A DNA stretch of 64,000 nucleotides, taken from assembly GCA_004352715.1 (NCBI GenBank), contig SCFE01000004.1, forward strand, positions 1,999,739-2,063,738, in the 5' to 3' direction. The translations under genes and the position numbers were made by a program. The notes beneath the pieces were generated by a model. That model did no database searches, was not told the DNA's origin, and worked only from the letters and a program-made list of their open reading frames with translations. The DNA is from Hofstenia miamia (lineage: Eukaryota; Xenacoelomorpha; Acoela). Below, piece after piece: positions 20,374 through 30,720 of the stretch; the stretch's first letter is position 1; each line of letters begins with the position of its first letter.

Positions 20374-21132
20374 TATTTTTACATTGTACTGAAACAGATT
20401 ATTTAGTTTTGTTCAGCAAAATGGACTTATTCAGTTGTATAAGCTTGACAAGACCGCGAAGCAAATAGTTCGGGTGCTAATGGCTCTTCCCTTTCTTAAA
20501 AATTTTGAAATAATAGAGGTTTTCCCAACTTTAAAAGCATTAGCTATTGGATACTATCCATGCCTGCGTTGTTTATTTGATTATTTTGAAAGGTTTTACA
20601 ATAGTTTTTAAACAAGCTATTTTCATGTTTAGGAATTGGCTTTCAAAGTCTAAAGAAATTAGCGTATATAGGCTTCTGGATCGAACAAATAATAAACTGG
20701 AAGGTTTTCACAGTCTTATGAATAAGCATTTTAAAGGGAGACATTCCAATATTTATGAATTTTTTGAATTTGTTCAAGGTTTGTTTTTTAATTAGGCAAT
20801 GATTTCTGTAATCTTTTAGATCAAGAGGCACTTGTAAGGCGTATTATTGCACAATCAAAATTGGGGGAAAAAATTTATCGGAAAAAAGGCACTTATCAAA
20901 TGTTAGATAGACGCATTGGTGTTCTATTCAACAGAAAAGATTCTGGCGATATTTCTCGATCAAGATTTCTACTGGCCATATCTCATTGCATTCTGACATT
21001 AAAGCGGGATCATTTTATCTCTGAAGATAATCTACTGGATTCTGAAGATTATAGTTTACCAGTGGGGGATTTCCCATGGAGTGAATTGGACTCTGAATTT
21101 GCTACTAATAAAGAATGTCAGGTATTTTTTAT
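20374..21132 (+). repeat. MULE central segment, copy 3
   Basis: Restarts mid-intron at TATTTTTACATTGTACTG and continues without break through LLDSEDYSLPVGDFPWSEL to a GT donor near 21121. It is the only copy that reaches the downstream exons. Confidence 0.9.
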
Positions 21133-21270
21133 AATTGTTTTATACTTGACTTTAAAAATCAATGTTATAGACGGATTTTGGTTAGTATTTGTTTGTTGTT
21201 TAAGTTGTGTAACGTAATTTGTTCTAATACTATTATATTTACAGCGTATTTTTTTAATTGACATGTTTAG

Positions 21271-21906
21271 ATCCAATTTTTGACAGAATGGAAGAGGCCA
21301 GTCCCATGCAAAAATATCCGGTAACATTTTAATGTTAAAATGTGATAGTATATAGTAAAAAATTTGTTAGTGTAATGATAATTTATATTTCATCAAAATA
21401 GTAAACAGCTAGCTCTATGTTAGACTTAGGTAAGTAAGTAATGTGTTCTTGTTTGGTTATTGGTTAACACTCTGTTCCAATAAGTTTCTTTGTAATTTTA
21501 TATTTAGTACAATGTGCAATTGCTTATGGGATATGCGAAGATCTTCTTATAAAAAGATATATTGCATCTCCAATTCTAAAACCACTTGCTTTGGACAGTA
21601 ATTTATGTTCCTAATTTACTAATCAAAATAAAAATTAGAATTTCGATTGCTCTGCATTTGATTTTTCTAAAGAAGAGACTCAGATAATTTGGTTTTCTAC
21701 CTTGCGTGATATGCAAATTGCACTCAAGTCGGTTTGTAGTTAGTTCTTATGCTGCAATTTTTGTTAGCGTATAAAAACGGCCATGTTTTTATAAATAAAC
21801 TGATTTATTTAAGCTCGAAGAAGCTGATTTACGAATTCCCCTAGCTGTGCTAAATGATAATTTCCCTACTGGCGAAGACCACCGTTTCTTTTCACTAAAA
21901 CTGTGA
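21271..21906 (+). other. Candidate downstream exons of the MULE locus
   Basis: Four AG-to-GT bounded or terminal blocks look coding on the plus strand. They are 21271-21320 (IQFLTEWKRPVPCKNI), from 21508 (QCAIAYGICEDLLIKRYIAS), 21639-21731 (NFDCSAFDFSKEETQIIWFS, then LRDMQIALKS) and 21814-21906 (LEEADLRIPLAVLNDNFPTG, then EDHRFFSLKL and stop). Separating introns are short and T-rich before AG, as in the MULE exons. I do not recognise the product. They may be the C-terminal exons of the transposase gene or a separate small host gene. A fifth block at 21400-21431 has an in-frame stop, so the chain is incomplete. Confidence 0.35.
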
Positions 21907-22013
21907 ACTAACGTACGTATATTTTAATGCATATTAAACTAACACGTTTTTAGTAATTTTGTACATGCTGTTAATTACCATAGTACATCAAGTATCTTTT
22001 TGTGTTTTGTCTT

Positions 22014-22014
<1 letters not shown>

Positions 22015-22050
<36 letters not shown>
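22015..22050. repeat. (TA)n microsatellite
   Basis: Uninterrupted TA dinucleotide run. Confidence 0.95.
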
Positions 22051-22053
<3 letters not shown>

Positions 22054-22377
22054 CGGCTAATTATGTTTAGTTTTTGAAGTGATTATTTCTCAGAAAGGTA
22101 TTATTTTCTATGTGGCAGTATAGGACTGGATGTTGCAACTCCATAAAAACCTTTTTAGCACTTTCAAACAAACGTAAAAAACGGTATTGACTTGCAACAT
22201 ATAGTGAAGGCTTCTGTCGTTCTGTTTAGCCTAACGCGCCTATGTAGAAACCTCTTGGGTGGTGTGGAAGATCTTCAAATATATTTATTCATTTTGTCGT
22301 TATTTCCGATCTATGGTGCATGAGATATTTAATCAGGTTCAAGGAATATACCTATTATATATATACCTATCTATTTC

Positions 22378-22448
22378 TGATTCGTAGTGTAAGATAAACA
22401 CAGCTGTACAATTGTACAGAAGATGTGAGTTTAAATCTCACCGAATCA
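22378..22448 (+). tRNA. tRNA-like cloverleaf, noncanonical
   Basis: A 71-nt segment folds as a cloverleaf. The acceptor stem pairs TGATTCG with CGAATCA (7/7). The D-arm is GTGT-AAGATAA-ACAC, the anticodon arm CTGTA-CAATTG-TACAG, and the T-arm GTGAG-TTTAAAT-CTCAC. The spacers (TA, AG, AAGAT) have normal lengths. TAGTGTAAGA fits an A box, and AGTTTAAATCT resembles a B box with C56 changed to T. The D-loop lacks GG and the anticodon loop has 6 nt in a perfect palindrome, so decoding identity is unclear. Options are a degenerate nuclear tRNA, a mitochondrial-derived tRNA insertion, or the head of a SINE. Confidence 0.45.
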
Positions 22449-23566
22449 AAACGGCAATAATGCTATTGCACAATATTTTCTCCTCACAAACTTATGTATA
22501 TTGCATTTTATTTTAGAGCAAAAAGATCAATAAATTTGATTGTGTTTGATTTCGCATATTCTAATTAACAATGAAGTAACAGAAATCTTACCTTTTAATG
22601 TTGATTTTAATGTATTTAAGCCAAAGCATACATCAATGAAAAACCATATAGAGGGTTCTTCAAAGATACACACTAGGATAACGCAGAAAAATTTTCACAT
22701 AAAACCTAAAAATATTTCAATAAACAAGCCATACTATTGGGAGACTAATTCGTTAAATATAATAAAGCAATTTATTCTAACAAATTAAACTTATTATTTC
22801 AAATGGTCTCAATGCCTTCGCTACTGAATACTGAGTGTTTTAGGTGATGTTGCTGCCCGATCATTCTATATACAATATAACGCCGTTTACGACATGCTCT
22901 TTGCAATTCTTTATAGTATTCTATTTATAAGCTGGAAGCACCTTAGAACACTAGCTATAATATTATAAATCATAATTTAATTCTATTATAACAATATTAC
23001 ATCCCAATTAAAACGAATTTCCAAATTCCATTAAATTAGTGTCTCAAATACTACCAATGAACCGAAAAAAAGAACCAACCCACTTGATGACTGATTATTT
23101 GGCAAGAAGCTTAATGTTAAATATAGTCTTGCGTTTTACATATTGCTAGGGGTAGGATTTTGGATTTTTAGTTCGTAATTTTTAATTTCTTAGTTTTTTG
23201 GAGTCACTATCGGCGGATGTGTCGATTAGGGATTTGGAAGTTTGCGAATTCCGGAACTTGAAAATTTAAAATTGTTTAAAAATATATTGATTAAGAATAT
23301 TATATCAATAGAGGACCCAGTTCAAGTGATGTCTTTAAAAGTTTATTAAACTTTAATCCTAACCCTTCAGCCCAACCATTGAAATTGCATTGCATTTCAT
23401 CATATTGATTAATTTCTTGCTAAATTTTTAAGTTTTGTGTGAGGGATTAGGGTTAGAGTTTATAATTTTATGACAATATTTAGGCCTGAAACCACAATAA
23501 ATATTTCCGCGCGGTATTCCCGAGATAATTGGTTGTGATTAGAATATTCATTGTTTGTTCGCTATT
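22449..23566. other. No gene recognised
   Basis: AT-rich; one 82-codon open frame (22540-22788) has no start context or family resemblance. No repeat structure was seen. Confidence 0.45.
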
Positions 23567-24863
23567 AAATTTGGCGAACTTGTAGAATAGCGACACGTGG
23601 AGCACGCCGTAACACGCGGACAAATTAAACACTAATTTAGGGTCAAAAGCGATAGGAAATACAATAAAATACTCAAAAAGTTTAAAATAATCGATATAGA
23701 CCGATAACTTGTCATAATTCAGCATATTTGTGGCACGCGATAGCACGCGTAATATATTTAAGCAATATAGCATATAAAACCGCGAGGTCATATAATAATA
23801 ATTATGTTTAACTAAAAAATAACAAAATATAATCGTATACTTAAGCAAATCTATAAACTTTTGGTTTAAATCAAGTTTTGATCTTTAGTAAATTTCTTCA
23901 TTAATGGCAAGGACTACAGCAAATTTCAGCGAAAACATCTCACCAAAAAACACTATTACAATGAAAATGGTCATACACTATAAGCGATTATATATTAAAA
24001 TGATATGAAGTGGCTATATATGGGGGTGATGTCTTCGTCAGGCATTCGATGCAAGCTCTAATCTTTTTCAGAATTTAGCAATATCACTAAACAAAAATTT
24101 GATTATTTTATTGACTAAATAGTAAAGCAAACCTTAATAAACCTTAGTTTGTAATATAATGAAATGAAAATTGTAGTTAATATTAAAATTTTGAAAATCC
24201 ATATTACTATATTAAATTGAAATTTACGGCTTATTTAATGTAACTCTATCAGGATTTTCGAGATTTCGGAATGTTAAGAACTCGAACTCGAAAAAGCTCG
24301 CAAAACTCGATCGGAAGAACTCGAAAGAGAAATCATCAAAACTCGAACACGATCGAAAATACCGTAAAAATTAAATTATTTTAAATTTCAATTTCTTTGC
24401 CAATCACAAACAACTATTTTTTAGCTTAAAATAACAGTACAATAAATGTTTTTACCCAAACAAACTCGGAATTAGAATAAAACTCGATCGAACTCGGAAT
24501 TCCCTTTAAGAAAATACTCGAACCGCAAAAACTTGAAGTTGGTCCGAGTAACTCGAACTCGATTTGAAAACCCTCAACTGTATTATTATACAAATTTTTC
24601 TTCAAAAATTGTGATCAATTGAATTCATATGTATTTTGCTTGTAAAAGCCTAAAAAAGGACAATTGTTATTCCAATTAATGAACATATTTCACTTAAGAT
24701 AAAGACTTGATTTAAATCAAAAGTTTATAAATTTGCTATATCGATTATATTTTGAGTATTTTATTGTATTTCCTATCGTTTTTGACCCTAAATTAGTGGT
24801 TATTTAGTTCCCGTGTTACGCGTGCTCCGCGTGTCGCTATTCTACAAGTTCGCCATTAAATTA
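23567..24863. repeat. 1.3-kb foldback (inverted-repeat) element
   Basis: Left arm 23567-23875 and right arm 24704-24863 are inverse copies. GGCGAACTTGTAGAATAGCG and the following GGAGCACGC region pair with GCGTGCTCCGCGTGTCGCTA. CTAATTTAGGGTCAAAAGCG pairs with its complement at about 24790, and TTTAAATCAAG pairs at the inner ends. The left arm carries about 130 bp extra (23701-23830). The loop of about 830 bp has no ORF. It looks like a foldback transposon or large MITE; no target duplication was identified. Confidence 0.75.
24275..24570. repeat. AACTCGA-rich cluster in the foldback loop
   Basis: Short motif AACTCGA and variants (ACTCGAA, AACTCGATCGA) occur at least ten times in two sub-clusters at about 24278-24355 and 24460-24570, which is strikingly CG-containing in an AT-rich setting. 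Confidence 0.7.
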
Positions 24864-26279
24864 ATTTTACTCACGTATTTAATCAAAATAATCTAAAGCA
24901 TTTGATTTTCTCGGCATAATTCACGTAAATATTCATCGTGTGTTTTCATTAAATTGAAACGTAGTGGACGACAATTATAAGCCTATTGAATCGGTGCTGC
25001 AGAATTAAAATATTAAAGTAACAGTCCCTGTGAAGATTTTCAAAAAATTGAATTTTTGCTGTTGCTGGTATTGCCTTTTGCATCTCTATTTTGCCTTAAT
25101 GCCGAAAAATCCTGGGATTGGAATTTTGATTGAATGTATTAGTAGCCATAGCTAGGGGTGTAAATAATTAAATGCACTATTATAATTTATATTTTGATTA
25201 GTGACAAATATATAGGTGCAATGTCCAATATTTCCACATAATTCGTGCACTATTGTGTTCTGCTTAAACTACAATATGATAGTTGTTTTCGTTTTAAATT
25301 ATATTTTATTAATAAAAGCGACATTATGGCCGAACTAAAGCAGGTCGCTTTCTTTAAAAATAGGTTCATGTGTATTATAAGATGTACTTCGTATCAATTT
25401 GTAAAACATTAAATAAATCAGAATGCACAAAGTGATGAGGACTTTTTGTTATAGTCTCCTTAAGGTTATGGAAATTATAAAATCACATCACATCGTTAAT
25501 TATTTCGGTGGTTAGACGTGCCCAATCACACAGTCTAACTGTATCCAAATTCAAACACAAAATCTTGAAATACATTTAATGCAAATGCAGTTCATTATCG
25601 CTACTTAAACATTGAAGTAATATACACATGTTCATTAATTTAAAAACAAAAGTATTTGATAATTGACTTAAAATAAACCATGCTGAAAGCAGATGGTAAG
25701 AATTCACAATTTTTTCAAATTATTCACGATTGAAAAGTGCAAATTTTAGCTGTTACACTTAATAAGTGCACTGTTAGCTTAATCCAAAATACACGTATTG
25801 GACTTATTTTTTAGCGCCCCTGTTAGTGGCTAAGCAGATGTTTGTTGAAAATAACTACTCAAAAAGAGAATTAATCGGTTTTGAACTATTCCACTGCATG
25901 TAGCAAGAGACTCATTAACAGGTCCTGTTTCATTCTTGGATATACAGTATTGACTAATAGTAATGAAACGCTGTGTGATAAGATAATGAAGCACCCACTA
26001 TTCTCGAGACATGTTGTCTGGGAAAATGTCAATTGCGCCATTGATGAGGCAACATATTGTTTACAACAATGTGATGTTCGAAGCAATAATTTTTAATATT
26101 ATTTTCACTCAAATCCGACATCAAAGTTTAACCTACCCATTGATGGTGATTAAAAGTATTAAAACACCAGTTTTGTAATTACACATTTCTATTTAATATT
26201 TCAGAAATCGTTGTTTACTTTCGCAAAATACGTAATTGCTATATTTTACGTCTGCAAAATCCCCAAATACCCATCTGAG
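24864..26279. other. No gene recognised
   Basis: AT-rich. An overlapping pair of short frames near 25881-26096 occurs on both strands and is not supported by any motif. Confidence 0.45.
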
Positions 26280-27085
26280 GAATTTCGAAACTCATCATCA
26301 GCAACCACTTGGAAGGTCTTCGGGTAAGGACAATATCTAGGCTTGTTAATTCTTCAGCGTCAGCTATCAGTAGTCTAATTAAAAGATTTAATGCAGAAGG
26401 GTCGACCGAAGTCAAAAAGAAAACAGGGCGATCCTCTAAATCTATGCCTGGAGATATGCGTTTGCATCCAGAATAAGTAGGACAAACCCTACCCTTAATG
26501 CCACCCAGCTAATGCAATGCTTCTACAATGGGGCCTACAGCAGATCATCTGAGAAGAATTCTCCAGAAACTGAGCCTGGTGAGCAGTGTTGCAGTTCAAA
26601 AACCAAAAACCGCCAGAAAGCAGCGGATGGCTTGACTTAATTGGTGTCGCTCAAATCTGGTCAACAGAGACCAAGACTGGGCAAACATTGTGATTAGTGA
26701 TGAGTCAAAAATAGAGTTGCATCCACTATTGTGAGACGACCTCCAGGTTCAGAGCAACATTGGAAGCCAAAGTATACTGCAAAAACTGAAATTTGGAGGT
26801 GGATCCTTAATGATTTGGGGTTCATAAAAAAATGTGGCCTCTGAAAAGTTGTTGATACAAACCTTAACAGTCGAGAATATTGTTCTCTTCGTTCCCAAAA
26901 CCGCCTTCCTTACCTTAGCCACGATGATGTATTTCAACATGTCGGTGCTTCTTGGCACACAGCGCAAGCAATAAAACAATTTCTTGAAGAAAATGGGATT
27001 GCACTTTTTGGAGACTGGCCAGCCCAGTCTACGGACTTAAATATGATAGAAAATTTTTGGGGCAGTCTTAAGAATTAGAATTCAG
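26280..27085 (+). pseudogene. Tc1-family transposase relic
   Basis: The plus-strand translation in shifting frames gives a helix-turn-helix stretch (LVNSSASAISSLIKRFNAEG, then a basic K-K-K-T-G-R-S linker). It then gives VISDESKIEL (first catalytic Asp), a relic of the usual GGGSLMIWG block (GGGSLMIWGS), SWHTAQAIKQFLEENGI and WPAQSTDLNMIENFWG (last catalytic block). The middle acidic block, normally QQD-x-A-x-x-H, reads QHVGASWH, so the second catalytic Asp is lost. Many stops and frameshifts confirm a dead copy. Tc1 elements move by cut-and-paste into TA. Flanking TIRs could not be identified. Confidence 0.8.
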
Positions 27086-27401
27086 TTTTCGCGTAGAAAT
27101 CTTCTAATGGTTCGTCAAATTGACTATATTGTGTGCAGAAATTGCAATTCAGTTCAGACATTTGCAATAATGGCCTGGTTAAAATAAGGATAACGAGCTC
27201 TTTATTCATTAATAAATAATGACAAAGATGTGCTTAAAAAACAAAATTATTAATCTGAAGCATTTATCAAACAAAACAATAGTGTTCCCAGGCCTGCATT
27301 TTTTTAGAAGCACCTACTATGTTCTTGTGGCTTAAAAGGTTATGTTTTAACGCTCTCTTGAAGATATTAATATTTTTGATAATCTAATTTCTGCATCTAA
27401 T

Positions 27402-27719
27402 TTATTCCATTCTCTTGCTGTGTAATACAAAGGAATCTTGAAAATATTTGGACTGGTTTAATACTGCTACAATGCATGACTGATTTCGAGAATTATATTT
27501 TACAATAGGGTCCATAAATTTTAGGGAATCTGTTAGCTTATTTGCGTGTTTGTACATTGTAACTAAACTCATAAATTTGATGATATACTTAGGAGTTAGT
27601 AACCTGTATTTTGATAAATATTTTCTAGTTAATTGTTTATCAATGTTGAATAGTGTCCATATGGCTCTATTATAGACACTATTTATTCTTTCATTTTGGT
27701 ATATATTTAAGGAATTCAA
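27402..27719 (-). pseudogene. LINE X ORF2 C-terminal tail
   Basis: A 105-codon frame with YQNERINSVYNRAIWTLFNI and YRLLTPKYIIKFMSLVTMYK resembles the thumb/C-terminal helices of CR1/Jockey RTs (usually an LPI-like repeated-helix tail). Between it and the RT frame a YLGVQIDNSLNF block is readable at about 27860-27905. It ends near the element's 3' end. Confidence 0.6.
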
Positions 27720-27958
27720 AATTGTGTATGCTTACAAGAATGGACTAATGACGAAAGAATTTGTAAGAAATGATTCCAGCAAAATGTTTTTCAATTATCT
27801 GAATGTATTGGATTCCTTGGTTCATTTTTCTTAATTCGCTGCTTATAAATTCGTTAAAGTTCAAAGAGTTATCTATTTGGACACCTAAATATGTAATTGT
27901 GCTGGATTGTTCCACTGTTGTTTCTTTGAAATTTAAATTGATTCCCTTGACTATGATT

Positions 27959-28783
27959 TTACAAATATTTGAAAAAAAATATCGTGAATTGTGTTTTTTC
28001 TATATTTATTGTTAATTGATTTTGGTTGAAATAATGAATAATCTTTTCTAAACTTAATTCAATAATTTTAGAGGCCATGCGAGGACTTGGGTTCTTTGCA
28101 ATTATACATGTGTAATCAGCGTATTGGAAAATCGTACTATCCCTGATTTGATTACTTATGTCATTGATGTAAATAGAAAACAGTAGTGGACCCAACACTG
28201 TTCCCTGTGGAACTCCTTTTATGGGTATTTGATATTCATAGTAGATATTTCCCAATTTTACACGTTGCATTCTCTTAGTTAGAAAGCAATTTATTAATTC
28301 AACACTGTTATTATCAAAACCATTTGCAATTAATTTTTGACATAGTATGATGTGTTTCATGCTGTCAAAGGCTTTGCTGAGGTCAAGCAAAGCTTCTGCT
28401 GTACTACAATCATTATTTAAGTTAAGGCGAATGTTTTCAATTACACTTAACAAAGCATCTGTCGTAGAATATTTAGCTCTATTGTGGCTATTGAGACATT
28501 CGTATATTTGATTACTTAGGTTTTTTTCAAAGATTTTGGCGAATGGATTTGTGATTGAAATTGGTCTATAATTGGAAGCAACTAATGGGTTTCCTTTTTT
28601 GAAGATTGGTGAAACATCTGGCAATTTAAGTCGTTGTGGGAATTTTGCCTGTCTTTTTGAGTAGTTGAAAATAAATAGAAGCGGGTCGACAAACTGCAGA
28701 ATAAATTTTTTAATAATTGAAAAAGGAATATTTCCTTCCCCACAGGATTTATTTACATCAAGGCTTGCGATGGTTTTAAGCAA
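27959..28783 (-). pseudogene. LINE X reverse transcriptase domain
   Basis: 274 codons covering RT blocks 0-7: DVNKSCGEGNIP, LKLPDVSPIFKKGNP, NYRPISITNPFAKIFEK, LLDLSKAFDSMKHIILCQKL, then GVPQGTVLGPLLFSIYINDI and FQYADYTCII, then NQLTINIEKTQF. RT copies the LINE RNA at the nicked target. The catalytic FADD/YADD box reads YADY: the second Asp is replaced by Tyr, so the enzyme would be dead. The first Asp (LDLSKAFDS) is kept. The sequence fits CR1/Jockey-type LINEs. Confidence 0.9.
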
Positions 28784-28792
28784 AGTTCTTTG

Positions 28793-29466
28793 TTATGAAA
28801 TTAAAACTAAATGAAGAGTTCCTTTTTTAGGAAGCTTAACTGTTGTTACTGCACTATGAAATGTACCCTGCCTTATAAATCTGTGGTTGAGATGATGAGC
28901 TATTTCTTTTTGATTGCTTACTTCTTTTTTGTTAATATATAAACTTGTGAGGCGTGTATCTAGTTCTTTACTCCTGTTTAGGAACCTGTTCATAAAACGC
29001 CATTTGCTTGTAGTGAGCTTTCCATCCGTAAATTTCTTATAGCATCGTGATCGCACTGTCCTCACCTTATGGTCTGTTTTAGCTAGGTTTGCAACATAGA
29101 TCATTAGGTTGTGGTCTGAGAAACAATCAAATGTCAATGTTTTGAAATCAACTTGATTCAATCCTTTGATGAGTGCATAATCAATTAGGGAATTCATTCG
29201 AGAAGCTTTTTGCTGTTAATGATATACAGATCATGAATGTCACATAAGTTTCTAATATGGACTTCATCTGATCCCTTAAAGTAATTTATGTTAAAATCTC
29301 TAAGCAAAACAATTTCATCACTAATTTTTGACACTTCTGTAAGCTCATTTGACTTAAATACAATGAATTCTTTCTTAAAGTTATTTTTCTGATTGTAACT
29401 TAAATTCACAAATCTACACTGTCTTGTTTGCTTATTCAACAATTCTATCGAAATTGTTTCAAACAC
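28793..29466 (-). pseudogene. LINE X APE endonuclease C-terminal half and linker
   Basis: Frame 29194-29466 has KISDEIVLLRDFNINYFKGS, corresponding to the LLGDFN block with the Gly changed to Arg. Frame 28793-29197 has NSLIDYALIKG and FSDHNLMIYV, the SDHN catalytic block of APE endonucleases, followed by a basic linker leading to the RT. A frameshift separates the two. The endonuclease nicks the target for target-primed reverse transcription. Confidence 0.8.
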
Positions 29467-29484
29467 AGAATGGTTTGGTTCAAN

Positions 29485-29815
29485 CTAGTTGTACAATCAA
29501 TGTTGGACGATTGTGGAGAGTTTGTAATTGTTGTTAAATCGTCTAAAACATTGTTAACATCAGAGTGGCTAACAATGGCTAAATTTGAATTTTCCGCCCA
29601 AGTTTCAACATTCATGTTGATTGCTTGTTTATAAAGGCAAGATTTTCGTCTAGTTTCTGAAATAATTTGTGAAGCGGGGTTTTCGCCTTGGAAAATAAGA
29701 TATCTTGAGCATATTTTTCACTTGCAATACCATAAAATATAAAATTGAAGATTTTTTGAGAGAGAGCATTAGACATGCAACCATCACTGTGGTGTCCCAT
29801 AATAATAATAATAAT
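29485..29815 (-). pseudogene. LINE Y ORF1 fragment (copy 1)
   Basis: On the minus strand this encodes GCMSNALSQKIFNFIFYGIA, HKLFQKLDENLAFINKQS and the start MNVETWAENSNLAIVS. It is the same sequence as 31486-31675 and, for its upper part, 29884-30000. It ends at an (AAT)n run. I infer ORF1 of the LINE whose ORF2 is scattered at 30260-30719 and 32960-36973, from proximity and shared orientation only. Confidence 0.5.
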
Positions 29816-29883
29816 NGTGCGATTCTTGTAAAAAATTGAGAAGGCTTCACTATTTGGATTATATAATTGCACGTCAGAACCCN

Positions 29884-30000
29884 TCGCCTTGGAAAATAAG
29901 ATATCTTGAGCATATTTTTCACTTGCAATACCATAAAATATAAAATTGAAGATTTTTTGAGAGAGAGCATTAGACATGCAACCATCACTGTGGTGTCCCA
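29884..30000 (-). repeat. LINE Y ORF1 fragment (copy 2)
   Basis: Exact or near-exact duplicate of 29687-29803, restarting after a single N at 29883 and ending in the same (AAT)n run. Confidence 0.9.
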
Positions 30001-30001
30001 T

Positions 30002-30258
30002 AATAATAATAATAATAATGTTAGAAGTTACAGAGCAGAGGCTTGCAGGGCAAGTGAGAGAGTTACAGTTGGATGAGAGTAGGGGGAAAAAGAGAGGTGA
30101 ACAGGCTAAGCAAAGGGAAGATGAAGTGATAGATGTTGAAGTGGTAGAAGCAGCAGACGCAGAAACTGAAGCAGCAATCAGGGAAATGATGAAGGAAGAA
30201 ATAGGTGAGAGTACTAGGTTGCCAGTTCCAAGAGGAGTTAAGAAAAGCAAGCTAGCAG
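30002..30258 (+). pseudogene. R4/Dong-like LINE, N-terminal ORF fragment
   Basis: (AAT)7 is followed directly by a 5'-truncated copy encoding EVTEQRLAGQVRELQLDESR, an acidic helical stretch, and RLPVPRGVKKSKLA. It parallels the minus-strand copy at 15 kb residue by residue. The junction (AAT)n|TTAGAAGTTACAG places the insertion within a TAA microsatellite that itself interrupts LINE Y. It is cut at the single N at 30259 and resumes, overlapping, at 30721. Confidence 0.75.
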
Positions 30259-30259
30259 N

Positions 30260-30719
30260 ATGTTTCCGTTACTGCATAAATGCAATTTTGGCCTAGTTTT
30301 TCTGTTATTTCTAAATATTGGGATCTATGTGGACTTAGAATACGCGCATTTAAGTATACATACTTAAGATTAAGTTTAAATTTTTTGACAATATTTCTTA
30401 ACTCCAAATAGATATGAGGCCCTGGGTTTACCTCAATATCAACAGATCTAATTAAGATAATGATTAAGTATGGCAAAAGAAGTTGACATGTCTGGAGTTT
30501 GCACAATATCGTAAGGTCAAAGTGCACATTTTTAGCTTGATTTGAAAATCGAATATAGAAGTGTTTTTTCGAAAAAACACAATGTGGCCACTCATAAAGT
30601 ATGGAGTAAAAAGTATGCATAGAATACTGTTTGCCTTGTTGCAGCTTTTCATAGTGGTGAAAATAAACTTTGATTTGCTTAACAATAGCTGCAAGTCCTT
30701 GTTTAGATAGATGAATTCC
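30260..30719 (-). pseudogene. LINE Y ORF2 N-terminus with 2A-like motif
   Basis: The minus frame encodes a hydrophobic stretch (LLLPYLIIILIRS) followed by VDIEVNPGP and then LKYVYLNARILSPHRSQYLE and YAVTET, the start of an APE endonuclease domain. DIEVNPGP matches the D-[VI]-E-x-N-P-G-P core of 2A ribosome-skipping peptides, known at this position in several APE-type LINEs. The motif lies at 30417-30440. The fragment is bounded by single Ns. Confidence 0.75.
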
Positions 30720-30720
30720 N

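Larger units (their letters stand above)
18074..21132 (+). pseudogene. FLYWCH zinc finger-MULE transposase gene with short introns
   Basis: The start MEFIESTRGKQQLIYEGFVY is a FLYWCH finger half. After a frameshift or stop near 18137, WICCSTKCGARGITSND supplies its Cys pair, and HNHVNDE (18260 on) the His pair. Exon 18259-18420 then has LARRFIRKKFHENP and a GT donor. Exon 18518-18740 contains the first DDE aspartate (HFFADGTFKTTP). The next exon has the second acid and CHC motif (SDFEAAFLKAADEVFPAIQHQ, then GCYYHF). Later exons carry LDRTNNKLEGFHSLMNKHF and DQEALVRRIIAQS. Introns of about 30-70 bp have GT..AG ends. This order matches animal FLYWCH-MULE transposases, which cut and paste Mutator-like DNA. 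The central exons are present three times across single-N joints, so the locus cannot be read as one intact gene. Transposon or domesticated gene is undecided. Confidence 0.75.
27300..29483 (-). mobile_element. LINE X: CR1/Jockey-like non-LTR retrotransposon, degenerate
   Basis: A minus-strand ORF2 runs from an APE endonuclease piece (29194-29466) through 28793-29197 and the RT (27959-28783) to a C-terminal tail (27402-27719). It is broken by a few stops and frameshifts. It stops upstream at a single-N joint at 29484, so the endonuclease N-terminus is missing. The 3' end is imprecise. Confidence 0.85.

Noticed and set aside
22540-22788. 82-codon plus-strand frame
   Set aside because: No family resemblance, AT-rich codons (Asn, Ile, Lys) as expected by chance, no splice-site support.
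26749-26979. Minus-strand 76-codon frame
   Set aside because: Antisense to the readable Tc1 transposase relic on the plus strand.
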